Assembly: GCA_008921705.1 (NCBI GenBank)
Contig: VFFE01007506.1
Location: 203,180-267,179, forward strand
Origin: Burhinus oedicnemus
Taxonomy: Eukaryota; Chordata; Aves; Charadriiformes; Burhinidae
Direction: 5' to 3'
DNA: 64,000 bases
Shown: piece after piece, positions 1-12,664 of the stretch
How the letters are laid out: every line of letters starts with the position of its first letter
Position numbering within the stretch: the stretch's first letter is position 1
Translations under genes and position numbers: made by a program
Notes under the pieces: model-generated
What the model was told of the DNA's origin: nothing
Seen by the model: only the letters and a program-made list of their open reading frames with translations
Databases searched by the model: none

Positions 1-438
1 ACATAGATTTAATTCCTCCTCTGACAGAAGAACTGGAACCTGCAGCTACTGCTGTTGAAGAGTGCTAACACTAGTTATCAGGCCATATGCTATTGTGGTT
101 GGAAACATCCTTCTCCTCTATTGGTGAGACATGTCAGTGGGCATGCAAAGGACCAAGAAAGCAAAAATTATTAGGAATTTCTATTTCTTTATCTAGAGAT
201 GCACTTTTAGGAGACAGAGAGAACAGCAACTTAGCTATCCCTGGACAGCCTGTTGCATGGTCAATAGGCTTTCCTTTTCCTTTTAGTTTCCATCTGGTAA
301 TTACCTACCATAACCAGTGCAGAAAAACAGATGCCTTCCCTGAAGCATATTCAGATGCTCCTGGACTTGATAATCCATATGGCCAGAGTCGGGTAGTTTC
401 CCAATAAGTGTGTAGACTCTCTGAATTTCCCCCTGTGC
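1..438. other. Unique sequence, nothing recognised
   Basis: No repeat family, exon-like open frame or RNA gene is recognisable. The open frames here are short, lack any familiar motif and look like chance. CR1 homology begins near 440. Confidence 0.6.
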
Positions 439-439
439 T

Positions 440-977
440 CAGCACTGGTGAGGCTGCACCTTGAATACTGTGTTCAGTTGTGGGCCCCTCACTACAAGAA
501 AGACATTGAGGTGCTGGAGCGTGTCCAGAGAAGGGCAACAAAGCTGGTGAGGGGTCTAGAGCACAAGTCTTATGAGGAGCAGCTGAGGGAACTGGAGTTG
601 TTTAGCCTGGAGAAAAGGAGGCTGAGGGGAGACCTTCTTGCTCTCTACAACTACCTGAAAGGAGGTTGTAGCAAGGTGAGGGTTGGCCTCTTCTTGCAAG
701 TAACAAGCAATTGTATGAGAGGAAATGGCCTCAAGTTGCTCTAGGAGAGGTTTAGATTGGATATTAGGAATTTTTTTTTCACCGAAAAGGTTATCAAACA
801 TTGGAACTGGTTGCCCAGGGAAGCGGTGGAGTGGCCATCCCTGGAAGTATTTAAAAGACAAGTAGACATGGTGCTGAGAGATATGGTTTAGTGGTGGATT
901 TGGCAGTGGCAGGTTGATGGTGGGACTCAATGGTCTTAAAGGTCTCTTCCAACCTAGATGATTCTATGATTCTATGA
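440..977 (+). mobile_element. CR1 LINE, 5'-truncated 3' end
   Basis: The sequence encodes the end of CR1 ORF2 (residues like [25 protein letters not shown]) in a 98-codon open stretch up to a TAG near 742. This is followed by the CR1 3' region and the tail ATTCTATGATTCTATGA at 961-977. Everything upstream of the C-terminal ORF2 region is missing, which is the usual LINE 5' truncation. It is by eye the closest relative in the window of the copy at 40652-41186, so both probably belong to one subfamily. It cannot be active. Confidence 0.93.
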
Positions 978-3900
978 ATAAACCCTTTAAGGACTGCCAC
1001 TACCTCTCTATCGAAAGGGAGCACCACATAAGTAGAGAATTATTAAGTCTTAGTCTAAGTGCTCTGAATAATTCCATAGGACTAGATACCTACAAGATCA
1101 GACTTTATCATGTCCCAAAGTAAATGATCTGACCATCTCTCCATCATCCCATTAGTATTTAATAAATTTTCCAAGATTCTCAATACCGTTTAAAGATTTT
1201 GTTGTTCCTGTTTCAGATATATATTTTTTTACTAGGAATATATGTTATGTTTTTCCTCTGGGAAGCAAAGAGTTCTTATGAATGCTTGTGTTCCTGATTC
1301 TGTCAAGACACAGCTCTCCATGTAGGAGAAATCTGTGGGATGGGAAAGAAAAGCATAATATGGTAGCCAACTGTTTCTTCTCAACATGTTACATATAGAA
1401 AAAAAACATCCTCAACCAATTTTAAATTGCCTTCCACCGAAAACATTCTGATTTATCTTTTTTTAATATTTTGCAATGGAAGGATGTGATGGGAGTGGCA
1501 GATATTATCCCCACAGAAAAAAAAAACCAGTATGTAAATTTGAGAAATTCAGCTGTTATTTTTCATCACAGCATGAAACTGGCCAAAAGTCTAATTAAAA
1601 TTTTTCCCCTTTTGTGTGCCTTGCTACTATCTATGGCAAGCATGGAAACAATAACACTGAATTCTTTAGAACCTCTTGTTTGGACACAACAAGAATCTGC
1701 TCTTGGATAATAGTTGCAAAGTTGTTCATCTGACTGTCTCCCAAATATAGCTTCTTTTCTGTTATGCTGTATATTACTCACTCCAGCTGATGCTTTCATA
1801 TCTCCCCCATGCCCTCTACATTTCCGTTCTGTTCTTTCATTCTTAGACTGCCTATACAAATTAAAGTATGCACAATGAGCCCAGGTACCACTACGTGCTT
1901 CTCCGACTAACCTTTGCATTTTTTGCACATGTTCTTTGTAGATCTCACTGTAGATTTAGAAAATAGAATAAGCTACATTTCCTTCTTCTTCCATACCCAC
2001 ACATTCAGCACAAGAAAATATTTTATTACTTGTAAGAATCCTTCTCCATAGACTCTCATATTAGCAGAAGAAGAGACAAAGAATGCAGCCAGCAGGGAAT
2101 TTGCTGTAAGGTGTCCAGTATGATCTCATCTGAAACTCCATTTTGAGGGTGCGGATCTCCCCAGCCTGACAGTATAATTTAGAACAAAGAAAAGAGTGAT
2201 ATAAAATGCTTTCTAGTTAGAGTTAACTTCCATTTTACGTGCAGTTTTCCGTACTCTTAATGACTAAACCAGGGGCAAACAGTGGTGACTCATGCCCTAA
2301 ATGCTGATGTATAGCTTTTAAATTACTCTAAGTATCACAAAACTCTAGTCTGAGTATTCAGTAATGGGAAAGGACATTTCATTAGTACCATTTACATGAA
2401 CAGCTAGTGTACTTATATGGATGCATACCATCACAAGCAGAGCACCTGGCAGTGCTCATGACGACAGAGCAATGGCAAGGGTCTCTAAGCCCTCCAGACT
2501 GCAGACCGCCCAATGGCTCCAGGCTGCAGCTGCAACCTCTGTCTAGTGTGGGAGCAATGCAACTTCTATCACTTTTTGGTGATTATTCCTTATCTGGCCC
2601 TCTGTTTCTTTACTTGTTTTCCCTTACTTGGGATTCTTGCCTTTCTCATGAAACACTTAATTCCTATTGCTAGCAAACAGATTATTCAATTCTACTTTTC
2701 TCAAAGTGATCAAAATACCTCATGCCATATTTAATACAAATGAACTGGTTCACAGATTTTGATCACATTAGCCACTGACTGAATTAGGTTGAGTTTCCTG
2801 CAGCTTCTTTCTACTGCTAAAGTTATTTTTTTCATGTCTTTAGCCTACTCAGTATATTTAGTTTCTGACTCATTTCTTTAGAGCTCTGAATTCCTTTCTG
2901 ACTCACTGGGAATCATTTATTCTGTTTTGGTTTCACCAGGACAGGTTTTCAGATTTCATCTCTCAAATGTCATCACTAATGTCTCAAAGTTTGTTTACAA
3001 ATGACTTTTTGTCTCACACAGAGGAACACTGATGTCAGATGGTCCTTTGCCAATCAAAGCTGTTCCAGAACTTCCATGTTCTAAGACATTCTCTCTCTCT
3101 TCAGCCTTTCCACAACTTGTTAATTAATGATTTTTTTCCCACAGTGCACTGATGGTTAGCTCTTTCCCCTAAGGAAGGAGGTTGCCCTTAAGCTTGCTTT
3201 GAATAAAAGTAATATCATCAACTATAAGTACACAAAAATAACAGGAATCCCATGTGTACTGTCTGTTGAAATTAAAACAAAAGTGAAATTAGTCAAAAAT
3301 GATGTGAGGTATCATTAGTGAATGTGGGGTTCTATTTATTTGCCTTCTGGTCCTCAGAATCTAGGATGTACTTGGCTGACATTTCCATCTTGTTCCCTGC
3401 AAACACAAAGGCAGAATTTCCATTTTGCTTTTGAAATATGATTTTTTCCTTAATTCGTGAAATGGAAGGACTTGGAAAATTTAAACAAAACCATGCCAAT
3501 GTTATCATTATTATTATGAACTACATGATAAAAATTATATCTCTATTATTAAAAACAATCGCTACAATAATTGCTTACTGGCTCCCAGTGCCATTTATAT
3601 GCCCTAATGTATCCAAACCATCTGCACAGAGTTGGCATGAACGACACAGGCTTTACAGGAAATCCATATCCTTCTGGAGCAGCAACTGAAGGTAAAGTCA
3701 GATATCTGTCAACACATAAAATAACACTGAATATTTAGATTTAAGCAACGGAATCCTAGTCCTTGTGTCCACAATGCACAGAGGTGCCTCCTCTAAACCT
3801 CATGCACCTATGTCACAGTGGTGTTTTTACAGCATAACATTGGGGATGTTTATCTATAGCCTGAGGAAGCGTAAGTGCATACATTATTCAGTGTTTTGCA

Positions 3901-6059
3901 ACACGAGGTCCATTGGGATAGTGTTGGAAGACTGTTTAGGGTAGAGGGAACTCATATGTACCTTGTTCCCTGGAGCAAACTGTCCCCAGCACCACAGCTG
4001 ACTTGGAGACAAGTAGACAACTCCAGAAGAGGAGTGAAGTGGCACAACATACATTGCAGTGTATGTGATCCAGGGTCTGGGTTTCGGTGGTGAACTCTGG
4101 ATCACAGTTACTTGACAGTGTGAATGCAACCTTAGTCACAGCAAAGGTGAGGGCCAGTTCAGAGACTTAAGTCAAGACATCTCAGTTTAGATATCTACTT
4201 TGAGTTGCGTACATGTGTATTTCGGTGTTTCAGCCAGTAGGGGCTCAATTTAGTAGGGGCTTGGCAGTATCTAAGATACTAGAATTGTTGAGACTTAAAA
4301 GTAGAGCAAGGAAATATCATTCAGGACTTATAGGGTTTATATATCCTTGGGGACTGGCAGCCAGTGAGATGACTAGTCTCTAGACTCCATTGAATAGATC
4401 TCCAATAACTATCATGGGAGTTAAACCAATAGGTCACATGCACACATGCATGTAGATATATTTCAATGTCTTAATCTGGAATTAAACTCCTCTAGAGGAT
4501 TTTTTTTTTTAGATTAATATCCATCAGCAAACTGCATTCTGGTCAAACTTTTAAAAAATTTCCTCAAAAAATGAAATTAATAACTTAGAGAATTATTAAT
4601 AACTTCAAAATATATGTAAATTGCAATAAGCAATGAAGTAATGTCCATATAATATAGGAGCAAAAAGTAAGAGCTGAGCACAAGCAAGAACTTCTACCAC
4701 AGCTAGGATTATTTCAGTCATCGTTTCCTCTTATCCTGAACAAGAGCTGAGCATCGAGGTGTCAAAGAAAAAACCCTGTAGGTCAAAAATTTTGAAAAAT
4801 TTCAGTTCAGAAAGTGTCAAAATAATATCAACCATTAATGCACAGTAGTTTGATCTTTTTCTGATTTTTATTTGTCTTAGTTTCTGGCCTGTAGATTTTT
4901 CTCTTTGAAATGCCAGTCTTTTATCTTTTTTTGAGCTGAGAACAATGATGACATGTTGGAATTTGCCCCTTCCTTAGACACAAAATGGGCATTGTGATCA
5001 GCTTTTCTTAGTTTTCCAGGTGTCCAGAATGGAATTATTTGGACACTTGAAATTTTCCCAGATGTAAATAGAAAATTTAGAGCAAGAAATTCACAATGAA
5101 TCCCTGAGTTAGGATGAGATAACTCTGTTCTGTGAGTCAGTCACTTAGAGAAAATGAACAATTAGGATACATATTTAAAATAGGCCACCTTTTGATAAAT
5201 ATTACATCCATGACATGCAAAATAGTAAAAGTAGGGCGATTTAAGCAAGCATGAAATAATCCCTTTTAATACCAAAATAACGAGATAGAATTTAAAAAGC
5301 CAAGATCTTAATGTCCTTCAAAAAGGATGTAGTTTGCGTTGAAACTAGGCTGCCAAATGACAAATAAAATATACTTTAATAAATGTAATGTGTCTTGGCC
5401 CCCAGAATAAACACAAGTACACGATGAATGGATGAAACAATGTGAAAACATTGAAAACTTCAGTTAAAAGTTCTCGTTAAAATCCCTCTTTCAAACTCTA
5501 GTTATTATGTAGAAGCAATTACAAGGTCTTCTGGGATTCATAACAATAGCAGTAAAAAATAATTTATTGACATTCATTTTCTTTTCAGTAGCAGATACTG
5601 TTTTCTAAGTGAAAGGGACTGCTTGCTCTGCCTGTTACTGCTGAAGAACATTTCAGGGTTTCCCATTTTGTCTGTTTCCAAACAGTTTCCCATACAGCCT
5701 GTTTTCAAACCAGTAGTATTTGGCTGGGTCAATATTAAGGTAGCAGAATAGGCCCATCTATTTGATATAAATCCTAACCAAAGAAAACATGAAGTTTAAT
5801 GAACTAAAAATAAATCGAGTAGCATCATTAATGGGATATGAAAAATTGGTGTTATCAAACCAACATAAATTTTAAAATTAAATTACAAGTTTGTTTGATG
5901 AAGTTAATAGTGTTGATAAGATTCATTTTAACCTAGTAATTCACAATATTTTAATTAAGAAACCTGAAAAAAGAGTATCTTACAGAAATGTAACATCACA
6001 TTAAGAATTGACTGATAGTTTCTAAATCATGTGAAGGGGGAATTAATGAATATAATGTA
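978..6059. other. Long AT-rich unique interval
   Basis: About 5 kb without a recognisable gene or young repeat. It has short A and T runs (for example the T run near 4500-4510) and a small imperfect hairpin at about 4065-4105. Open frames of up to 120 codons occur, but none has a known motif and they overlap on both strands, as expected by chance. Very old repeats beyond recognition by eye could be present. Confidence 0.6.
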
Positions 6060-6720
6060 GATAGATCCTGCAGGGAGTAATCCTTGATCTTCTGGCATTT
6101 AATATTCTTATTAAAGGCCTGGAGAAAGATTAAGATGTGTTAATCAATTCCAAAAAACAGCATGAAGACAGACCAACTGCAAAATATAAACAAAAATAGA
6201 CCAAAGTTACGGAACATCCTGTATGATTCAGCAAGTTGGGCATAAATGAGTGAAGTGTTTGAATAAAGCCAAATGTGAAGTTACAGTTCTAGGAACAGGA
6301 GAGGAGGGATATATTTGTAGAATGGAAATCTCTATTCAGACAACCAATGACTCCTGAGCAGGACTTGAATTTTAAGATTAGTTGATCATAGGTTGTTGGG
6401 CAATGCTGTGTTCAAAAGGCTCTATATAAAGTGAAGTAGATTGAAGCAGAATAAAGGGTCACCTTACCTCTGTGTTTGGCTTTGATATAACTGCTACTGT
6501 TAGATTAATTTTGTATAAAACAACAAGGAGAATGATAAATTGATGATCATTCAGATAAAAACCATCAAAATAATTAGAAAACATGATGTATAACAAAAAA
6601 GTGGAAGAGATCAATCTGTTTAGCTCACCCAAATGAAGAGCAACTTGTGTGACTCATTCACTGTCTGATTACTTGACGCTGAGTAGGAGATACAAATGGA
6701 CATGCAAACTGGGATTGTTT
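6060..6720 (+). mobile_element. Ancient CR1-like LINE relic (L3/CR1-L type)
   Basis: No open frame survives, but the DNA follows the order of an old CR1 ORF2. A stretch like 'ttaatattcttattaaaggcctggag' corresponds to the NIFINDLE segment after the SGVPQG motif. Near 6265-6300, 'aataaagccaaatgtgaagtta' and 'ttctaggaacag' match the NKAKCxV and xLGT segments. Further on are 'cttacctctgtgtttgg', 'attagaaaacatg' and 'gagatcaatctgtttagc'. This order fits the old CR1 lineage shared by archosaurs and other amniotes, which would make it much older than the other CR1s here. It carries many indels and is dead. Boundaries are approximate. Confidence 0.72.
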
Positions 6721-6974
6721 CATTTAGCTTCAGATGTCCACTATGTAGATATCTTTATCTAGTCTTGTCACAAAGGGATCCCTGTAGCTTAAAAAATGGG
6801 TGAACACAACGAATCACTGAAACTTGTGTTAGAAGGTTTTCACAGCAGTCCCTGTCTAGCATCAGCTAGGTAAGCATCTGTAGCAGCTTCTGCTTCACAG
6901 AGGTGCCACTTTAGTAAAGGAGTGAAATGTGCTGCTAACAGTAAATTTATATACAGAATTCAAATCTATCTTAT

Positions 6975-7688
6975 TGTCCTGGTTTGAGGTAAAACAGGAC
7001 CAATTTTTGTTCAGTAACTTTACTTTTTAACTAAACCTCTTCTAACTGCTCAAATTAACATGTTGTGCAGACACTGTTTGCTCTCAGAGTGATCAGACCC
7101 ATGTTCATAGTTGATGCCAAGGGATGGGATGCAGAGAGGCTCTTGCTTATCCTTATTGCTATAACAACCAAGGGCAGCCAACTTTGTTACTTGCCCCGTT
7201 GGAGGGTCGGAAGCGGAAAAGTGTAGAGGGGTCACACCTGTGGGGAGGAGCGGACAGGACAGGTGACCCCAAACTGACCCACAGGGTATTCCATCCCATC
7301 TGCCTCATGCTCAGTATAAAAGCTGAGGGATCAAAGGGTCAGCCTCTTTCTTCAATGGCTGATGTCCAAAGAGGACTCTGTCTGTTCATCTGCCTTTTAT
7401 CCCGATCCTGAATCCAGTTCCCATCCATCACTGAGTCGAGTCTGGGACTTCCCCAGTGCCTGCTGGTGAAGTGATTGTCATCCTCGGAGCTTGATACGGT
7501 TATATATATATTTTTCATTATTTTCTTTTTATTATTTTATTATTAATATTTCATTAAAGTAGTTTAGTTCCTTCCAAACTCTTAAGTCTCTCTTTTTTCC
7601 CTCTCTTGCCTCCCTTCGGGAGCAGAGCAACAGAGAGAGAGCATCTGTCATTCCACTGGATTGGGCCAATGTGGCCCAAACCACAGCA
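6975..7688 (+). mobile_element. Solo LTR of an endogenous retrovirus, 714 bp
   Basis: The element begins TGTCCTGGTTTGAGG and ends CCCAAACCACAGCA, retroviral TG...CA ends. It is flanked by near-identical 5-bp direct repeats, CTTAT (6970-6974) and CTTAC (7689-7693). A TATAAA box sits at 7315-7320 and an ATTAAA polyadenylation signal at 7553-7558, giving a U3-R-U5 order on the plus strand. There is no internal retroviral sequence on either side, so it is a recombined solo LTR. The 5-bp duplication suggests a class III (ERVL-like) origin, but the family is inferred. It differs in sequence from the other LTRs in this window. Confidence 0.85.
7315..7320 (+). promoter_or_regulatory. LTR TATA box
   Basis: TATAAA lies in the context AGTATAAAAGCTG, about 340 bp into the 6975-7688 LTR and upstream of its ATTAAA signal, as expected for an LTR promoter. 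Present activity is unknown. Confidence 0.6.
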
Positions 7689-7693
7689 CTTAC

Positions 7694-8421
7694 AGAGAAA
7701 TTTGTATTTCTTTTAACTATAACACACTGAACAACGAAGTAATTACACTGTCAATCTTCACAAAGGTTTATAGGAATAATCAGAAAAACTTTAACAAACA
7801 TGTTTCTTACCACTGGAAAGTTATTGGTGCTATAATGGTGCTATTCTGACACATGCAAGACCAGAATATGGTCCAACAAAAAGATAAAGCTATTTCTTCT
7901 TGTTTTTACAGTCCTCACTCTGACTGGAGTTACTGTTATGAATAAGTATTCAAACAAACTGATCCGAAAACTAAATGAATCTTTAAACAACAGTTCTTAG
8001 AACAACATTGTGTCTACATCAGTTTGCTGGTTGATGCCATAAAAGGTATGTCTAGAGAAGGAGGGTACTCAAACAATTTCAGGTAATAAAATAACCATAA
8101 GGTTGAATTTTTATCTTCTCATACTCATTGTGCAGGTTTTGTATTTCTTTGCTCATTTATTTATTTTTCTTTAATATTCTAATACTGGGAAGGGCAAAGG
8201 AAATCAAAGCCTTTTATTCCTCCTGGGCAGGGAGACATCAATTTTAGGTGCAACAACTCACAGTCATTATTAGCTGGTAACAGTCTGTTGGGCTGATTTT
8301 AAAGAGATAGTTTTATTGAAGATAAATCATCCTCAGGAGATGTCACCAGTACATTTGACCTGCCATTTGTATACATACATGTTGGTAGCTTCAGGCAAAA
8401 GACTGTAAAATCAAACGGCTA
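7694..8421. other. Unique sequence, nothing recognised
   Basis: About 730 bp between the LTR and a CR1. It is AT-rich and has no recognisable repeat, exon or RNA gene. Confidence 0.6.
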
Positions 8422-9505
8422 TCATAGAATCATAGAATGGTTTAGGTTCGAAAAGACCTTAAGCATCATCTCGTTCCAACACCCCTGCCATGGGCAAAGA
8501 CACCTCCCACTAGACCAGATTGCTCAAAGACTCATCCAACCTGGGTTTGAACACTTCCAGGGATGCAGCACCCACAACTTCCCTGGACAACCTGTTCCAG
8601 TGCCTCACTGCCCTCAAAGTGAACAATTTCTTCCTGAGATCTAATCTAAATCTCCCCTCTTCCAGTTTGAAGCCATTAGCCTTCACCTTGTCACTACATG
8701 CCCTTGTAAAAACTCCCTCTCCAGATTTCTTGTAGGTCCCTTTCAGATACTGGGAAGCTGCTATAAGGTTTCCCTGGAGCCTTCTCTTCTCCAGGCTGAA
8801 CAACCCCAACTCTCTCAACCTGTCCTCATAGCAGAGGTGCTCCAGCCCTCTGATCATCTTCGTGGCCCTCCTCTGGACCTGCTCCAACAGGTCCCTGTCC
8901 TTCTTATGTTGGGGGCTCCAGAGCTGGAGGCAGTACTGCAGGTGGGATCTCACCAGAGTGGAGTAGAGGGTCAGAATCAGCTCCCTTGACCTGCTGGCCA
9001 CACTTTTTTTGATGCAGCCCAGGATGTGATTGGCCTTCTGGGCTGCAAGCTTACATTGCTGGCTCATGTTGAGCTTCTCATCCACCAACACCCCCAAGTC
9101 CCTCTCCTCAGAGCTGGTCTCAATCCATTCTCTGCCCAGCCTGTATTTGTGCTTGGGATTGCCGTGACCCATGTTCAGGACCTTGCACTTGGTCTTACTG
9201 AACTTCATGAGGCTGGCACGGGCCCACCTCTCAAGCGTGTTCGGGTCCCTCCGGATGGCATCCAGATGGCATCCCTCCAGTGTGTCAACCGCTCCACACA
9301 GCTTGGTGTTATCGGAAAACTTGCTGAGGGTGCACTCAGTCCCAACATCCATGTCACCAATAAAGATGTTAAATAGTACCAGTCCCAGTATTGACCCCTG
9401 AGGAACACCACTTGTCACTGCACGCTACTTTGACATCAACACATTGACTGCAACTCTTTGAGTGTGGCCATCCAGCCAATTCCTTATCATCCAATATCCT
9501 TATCA
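8422..9505 (-). mobile_element. CR1 LINE, about 1.1 kb, RT to 3' end
   Basis: On the minus strand the element runs from the reverse-transcriptase region just upstream of the SGVPQG motif (near 9405-9420) through the C-terminal domain to the 3' end at 8422, whose tail reads TCATAGAATCATAGAATGG on the plus strand. The 5' end fades at about 9490-9510, where CR1-like text ('ggccatccagccaattcc') gives way to unique sequence. It is 5'-truncated, lacking the endonuclease and the N-terminal half of RT. The long uninterrupted frame suggests it is among the younger copies here. Confidence 0.95.
8510..9418 (-). pseudogene. CR1 ORF2 fragment (reverse transcriptase C-terminal part)
   Basis: A 302-codon open frame inside the CR1, ending in the usual CR1 C-terminus (SLSNLV). 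Visible parts are RT motif B (SGVPQGS, residues about 3-9), NIFI and the motif C region, then the C-terminal domain with LWSPQHKKDRDLLEQVQRRATKM. The catalytic FADD of CR1 RT reads FSDN (codons near 9308-9319), so the second catalytic aspartate is asparagine. The first Met is not a native start, because homology continues upstream. The endonuclease domain and RT motif A are absent. It is an open relic, not a gene. Confidence 0.9.
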
Positions 9506-12500
9506 TCTCACTCTTGTAAATGATTTCTTCTTGCCCACACTCAAAGATGACATATTCTGGGAGAGATAATCATATTGACTTTCACTTACTGTATCTATTC
9601 TGTTCCTGTATAAAAATTTTTGTTCTCCAGAATTGTCAATCATTATTCCATAAGAACACTTTTTTATTTAAAAAAATATTAATCTCAGTCTTATGCAGGC
9701 TGAGAGTGTGTAAACCACCAGGTTAATGAAACCGACCAAACTTCATGTTGTACACTTGACTTGTAGAGAAAATGTATTTTTGCAGCAGATTATCTCATGC
9801 GAGTCAGCAGCAGGCTTTGCCTGACCTTATTTGCTCTAGTTGAGAGGGCAAATTTTCTCCTGTGTTAGAAGGATGGAAGAAGGTGCATGGAGAACACTTG
9901 CTACCAGGTTTCAAATTAGGGTAGTATCAGAGAGGCACTCAGCGAGGCATGACTTGTGGTACAAATAGGTCCTGGTCCAAGAGAGAAAGGACTTTCTTAA
10001 GCTCAGGCAGAGAAGCTGAGTGACTCTACAACAATCAAATGAAGGACATTTTTCAAAATGCCCGTGTTCTGTTTAAAGTTGTTTTTGAGCCCCCCTAATC
10101 TACACTGACACTATGTACCTGTGGCAGATAATGAGGGGCTCAAACTGAAATAAATGTCCATACCGTGGGCTGACTCAGGCAGAGAATCAAGTAAATTAGG
10201 ATTTATGGCTGACATGCTGTCCTTACCTGATCTTATTATACATCAATACTGCAAATGTCTCCACCAGGGGGATAACCATCATACATATAGCAATATGTTG
10301 ACATTATGAGGGTGATTTAAGGATGGAGCTTAAGCTTTAGTTCGGAAATTTCTTGACTTGGTAGATTTAAAGGTGACTTGCAAGTGACTTGATAGAGAAC
10401 ATAGTTAGCTAGAGGTGTAATGCAGAATGCCATTTGTGTTCAGGTTTAGTTTGAAAGCTTTGAGCTGTGACTTGTCCTATTCTACTGGTTCTCAGTCAGG
10501 TCCAGTGAGCAACTTGAAGTTTTAGTCTAATATTCACAGCAGTTTAATGTTTATTCCACAGTTACGGAGATGCCCATCTTCCATAATCACCGAGAGACGT
10601 GTGTTTTTCTGGGTGAATAAAGTTCATAAGATGCAGGTTCTTGCAGATGAAGTGCAAATTAAAACTTTCTTATAAGTGACAGTGCAGAAAAAACTGGAGC
10701 AAGCTGGATGAGTCTAGTGTGTGACCACCATTAGGAAGAAAATCTTCCAATAGGGTAAAACTTCCCTGTTATAGCCACAACAATGTCACAGCATTCATAT
10801 CCCCTGTTGCTTTAATATTAAAGAGATGGACAATCCATTTCTACATAGTGAAATATCCCAGTATTCTCATATTTTGCAAAAGGGTGGGTAAAAACCCACA
10901 GGATGTTTTCAAAGGCTCAAAAAAATTTACTTCTATTCCAGACTAATGAAGTTTAATCTCTTTGGTTTGTCAGAAACAAGAACAAGGTGACTTGATTATG
11001 ATGCATAACAGAGTGGCCAATGATAGTATTATGTTAGGCTGTTAGGAAGGTGTCCACAGAAGTAAGAGACTTTCATCTATAGAGTGGGTTCATGGAACAG
11101 AAGACCGCATGGGAGTGGATTTCTGTCTCGATCTAGCCTACATGCTGGCAGCTGGGCCATACTGTTTTGAAGGAGGGAAACCATCAGGTGTTAAATGTCT
11201 ATTTATTCTAGAAACTTGGAACTGCAAATAAGAGTTTCCACATGATTAAGCTGATCAACATACAGAACAAGACAAGAGCTGAATCAACCATGGATGTCTT
11301 CAACTGAAAAAATCAGATACAATTTAGGCATTGGAGGAGGGAACTCAGTGAAATTCACAGGCTGTGTTAAAAAGAAGTAGCGAGATAAGCTATTCTGAAG
11401 ACTCTTTGTCCTAAAATATGATATACAGAATGATATACAGAACAAAAGTCAGTGAGTGGTAGAGAAGGAATCAGAAAAGTGATTGTTACAGTGGAGTGTT
11501 TTGGAAACACTTTGCCTATGTTTTCTTATTTCAAGATAATAATTTCAAAAATTTAGGGGAAAAACTGAAAAAAGACCAAATCACCACACAATCCCTACCG
11601 ATCTGCTACTTGGAAATAGCAATTACACATATTGTATGTCATGGAAGGCATAATGTTCAGACCTTTAAAATAAAAATAAATAGGGTCCAGTTGGAAGTCC
11701 GAGGAAGGACATTCCAGGACATTGGAAACACTTAGATTATTTTTGTTTGCTTTTTTTTTTAAAGGTATCTTATATCTGTATCAAGCTTTCCTCCAGCTGT
11801 GACAATCTTTACATAAGCCATAAAACAACACACCTAAATGTTCACATCGAAGAGAAAATCAGATTATTATTTTCACACTTCAAATTGCAGTCATGTTTTT
11901 AGCTACATTCTTTCTGAAATTAAATGAAACAAAAATCAATGTCTTTTGCTCCTCCCCTGTTTCTTTGTAGTTATAAAACTAACCAACTCATCAGAGAAAA
12001 AGTCAGTTCTAACTGTTACAGGTTTTTTGGATCCTTGCTTCTTATCACAATTCTGCTTTCAGAAACTCTGTTTCTAGTTTCTGTGGGATTCGCATAATTT
12101 CCTTTAATGTTGTGCAAAATCTACAGGTACATACACTGCCGGCAACATACAAGTAAGTAGGAATAACAGTGAGAATTTAAACTATTTATTATGAAACTAT
12201 CCATACTGTCTGTTATCAAGATCTTGAGCTGTTTAAGGTTAATAGGAAAGTTTCAATGAGAAGTAACCAGACTGTAAAATGGTTTTATCATATTAAATCA
12301 ATGGAAGAGATATCTGGAATTGTGGAAAAACAATATTGCTTCAATAAAGGAACTACTTGTGAAAGCCAGAGACTGGAACAGAAAGAGATGGCCGACATTT
12401 AGGTAGTCAATTTTAAAAACAACAATTAAGCATTTCAACACTTTTCAGACTGAAATGGAAACAGAAAGTTCAGAACTAACTGTAAAATGAAACTTCTGAA

Positions 12501-12659
12501 AACTATTCAAAATTAGTTACTTTGAAAAAACTCACATGAAACTTGAGGTTTAAGATTTTTTTCTGGCATGGATTTATGTTACCATTTTTTCATATTATTT
12601 CACAATGTGTAGATAGTAGTAGAGCAAAATGGTAGCAGACTTTGAGAGGACATTCCTAT
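9506..12659. other. Unique interval with a faint old CR1 trace
   Basis: No gene is recognised. A short stretch at about 10945-11010 ('taatctctttgg' then 'caaggtgacttgattatgatgcataa') resembles the C-terminal ORF2 region of old CR1-L elements and may be a tiny relic. There is a small tandem duplication of 'gatatacagaa' near 11418-11443. The rest is AT-rich unique sequence. Confidence 0.5.
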
Positions 12660-12664
12660 CATGC

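Noticed and set aside
556..930. 124-codon minus-strand frames at 556-930 and 40766-41140 as a gene family
   Set aside because: They resemble each other only because both are antisense to the same CR1 3' region.
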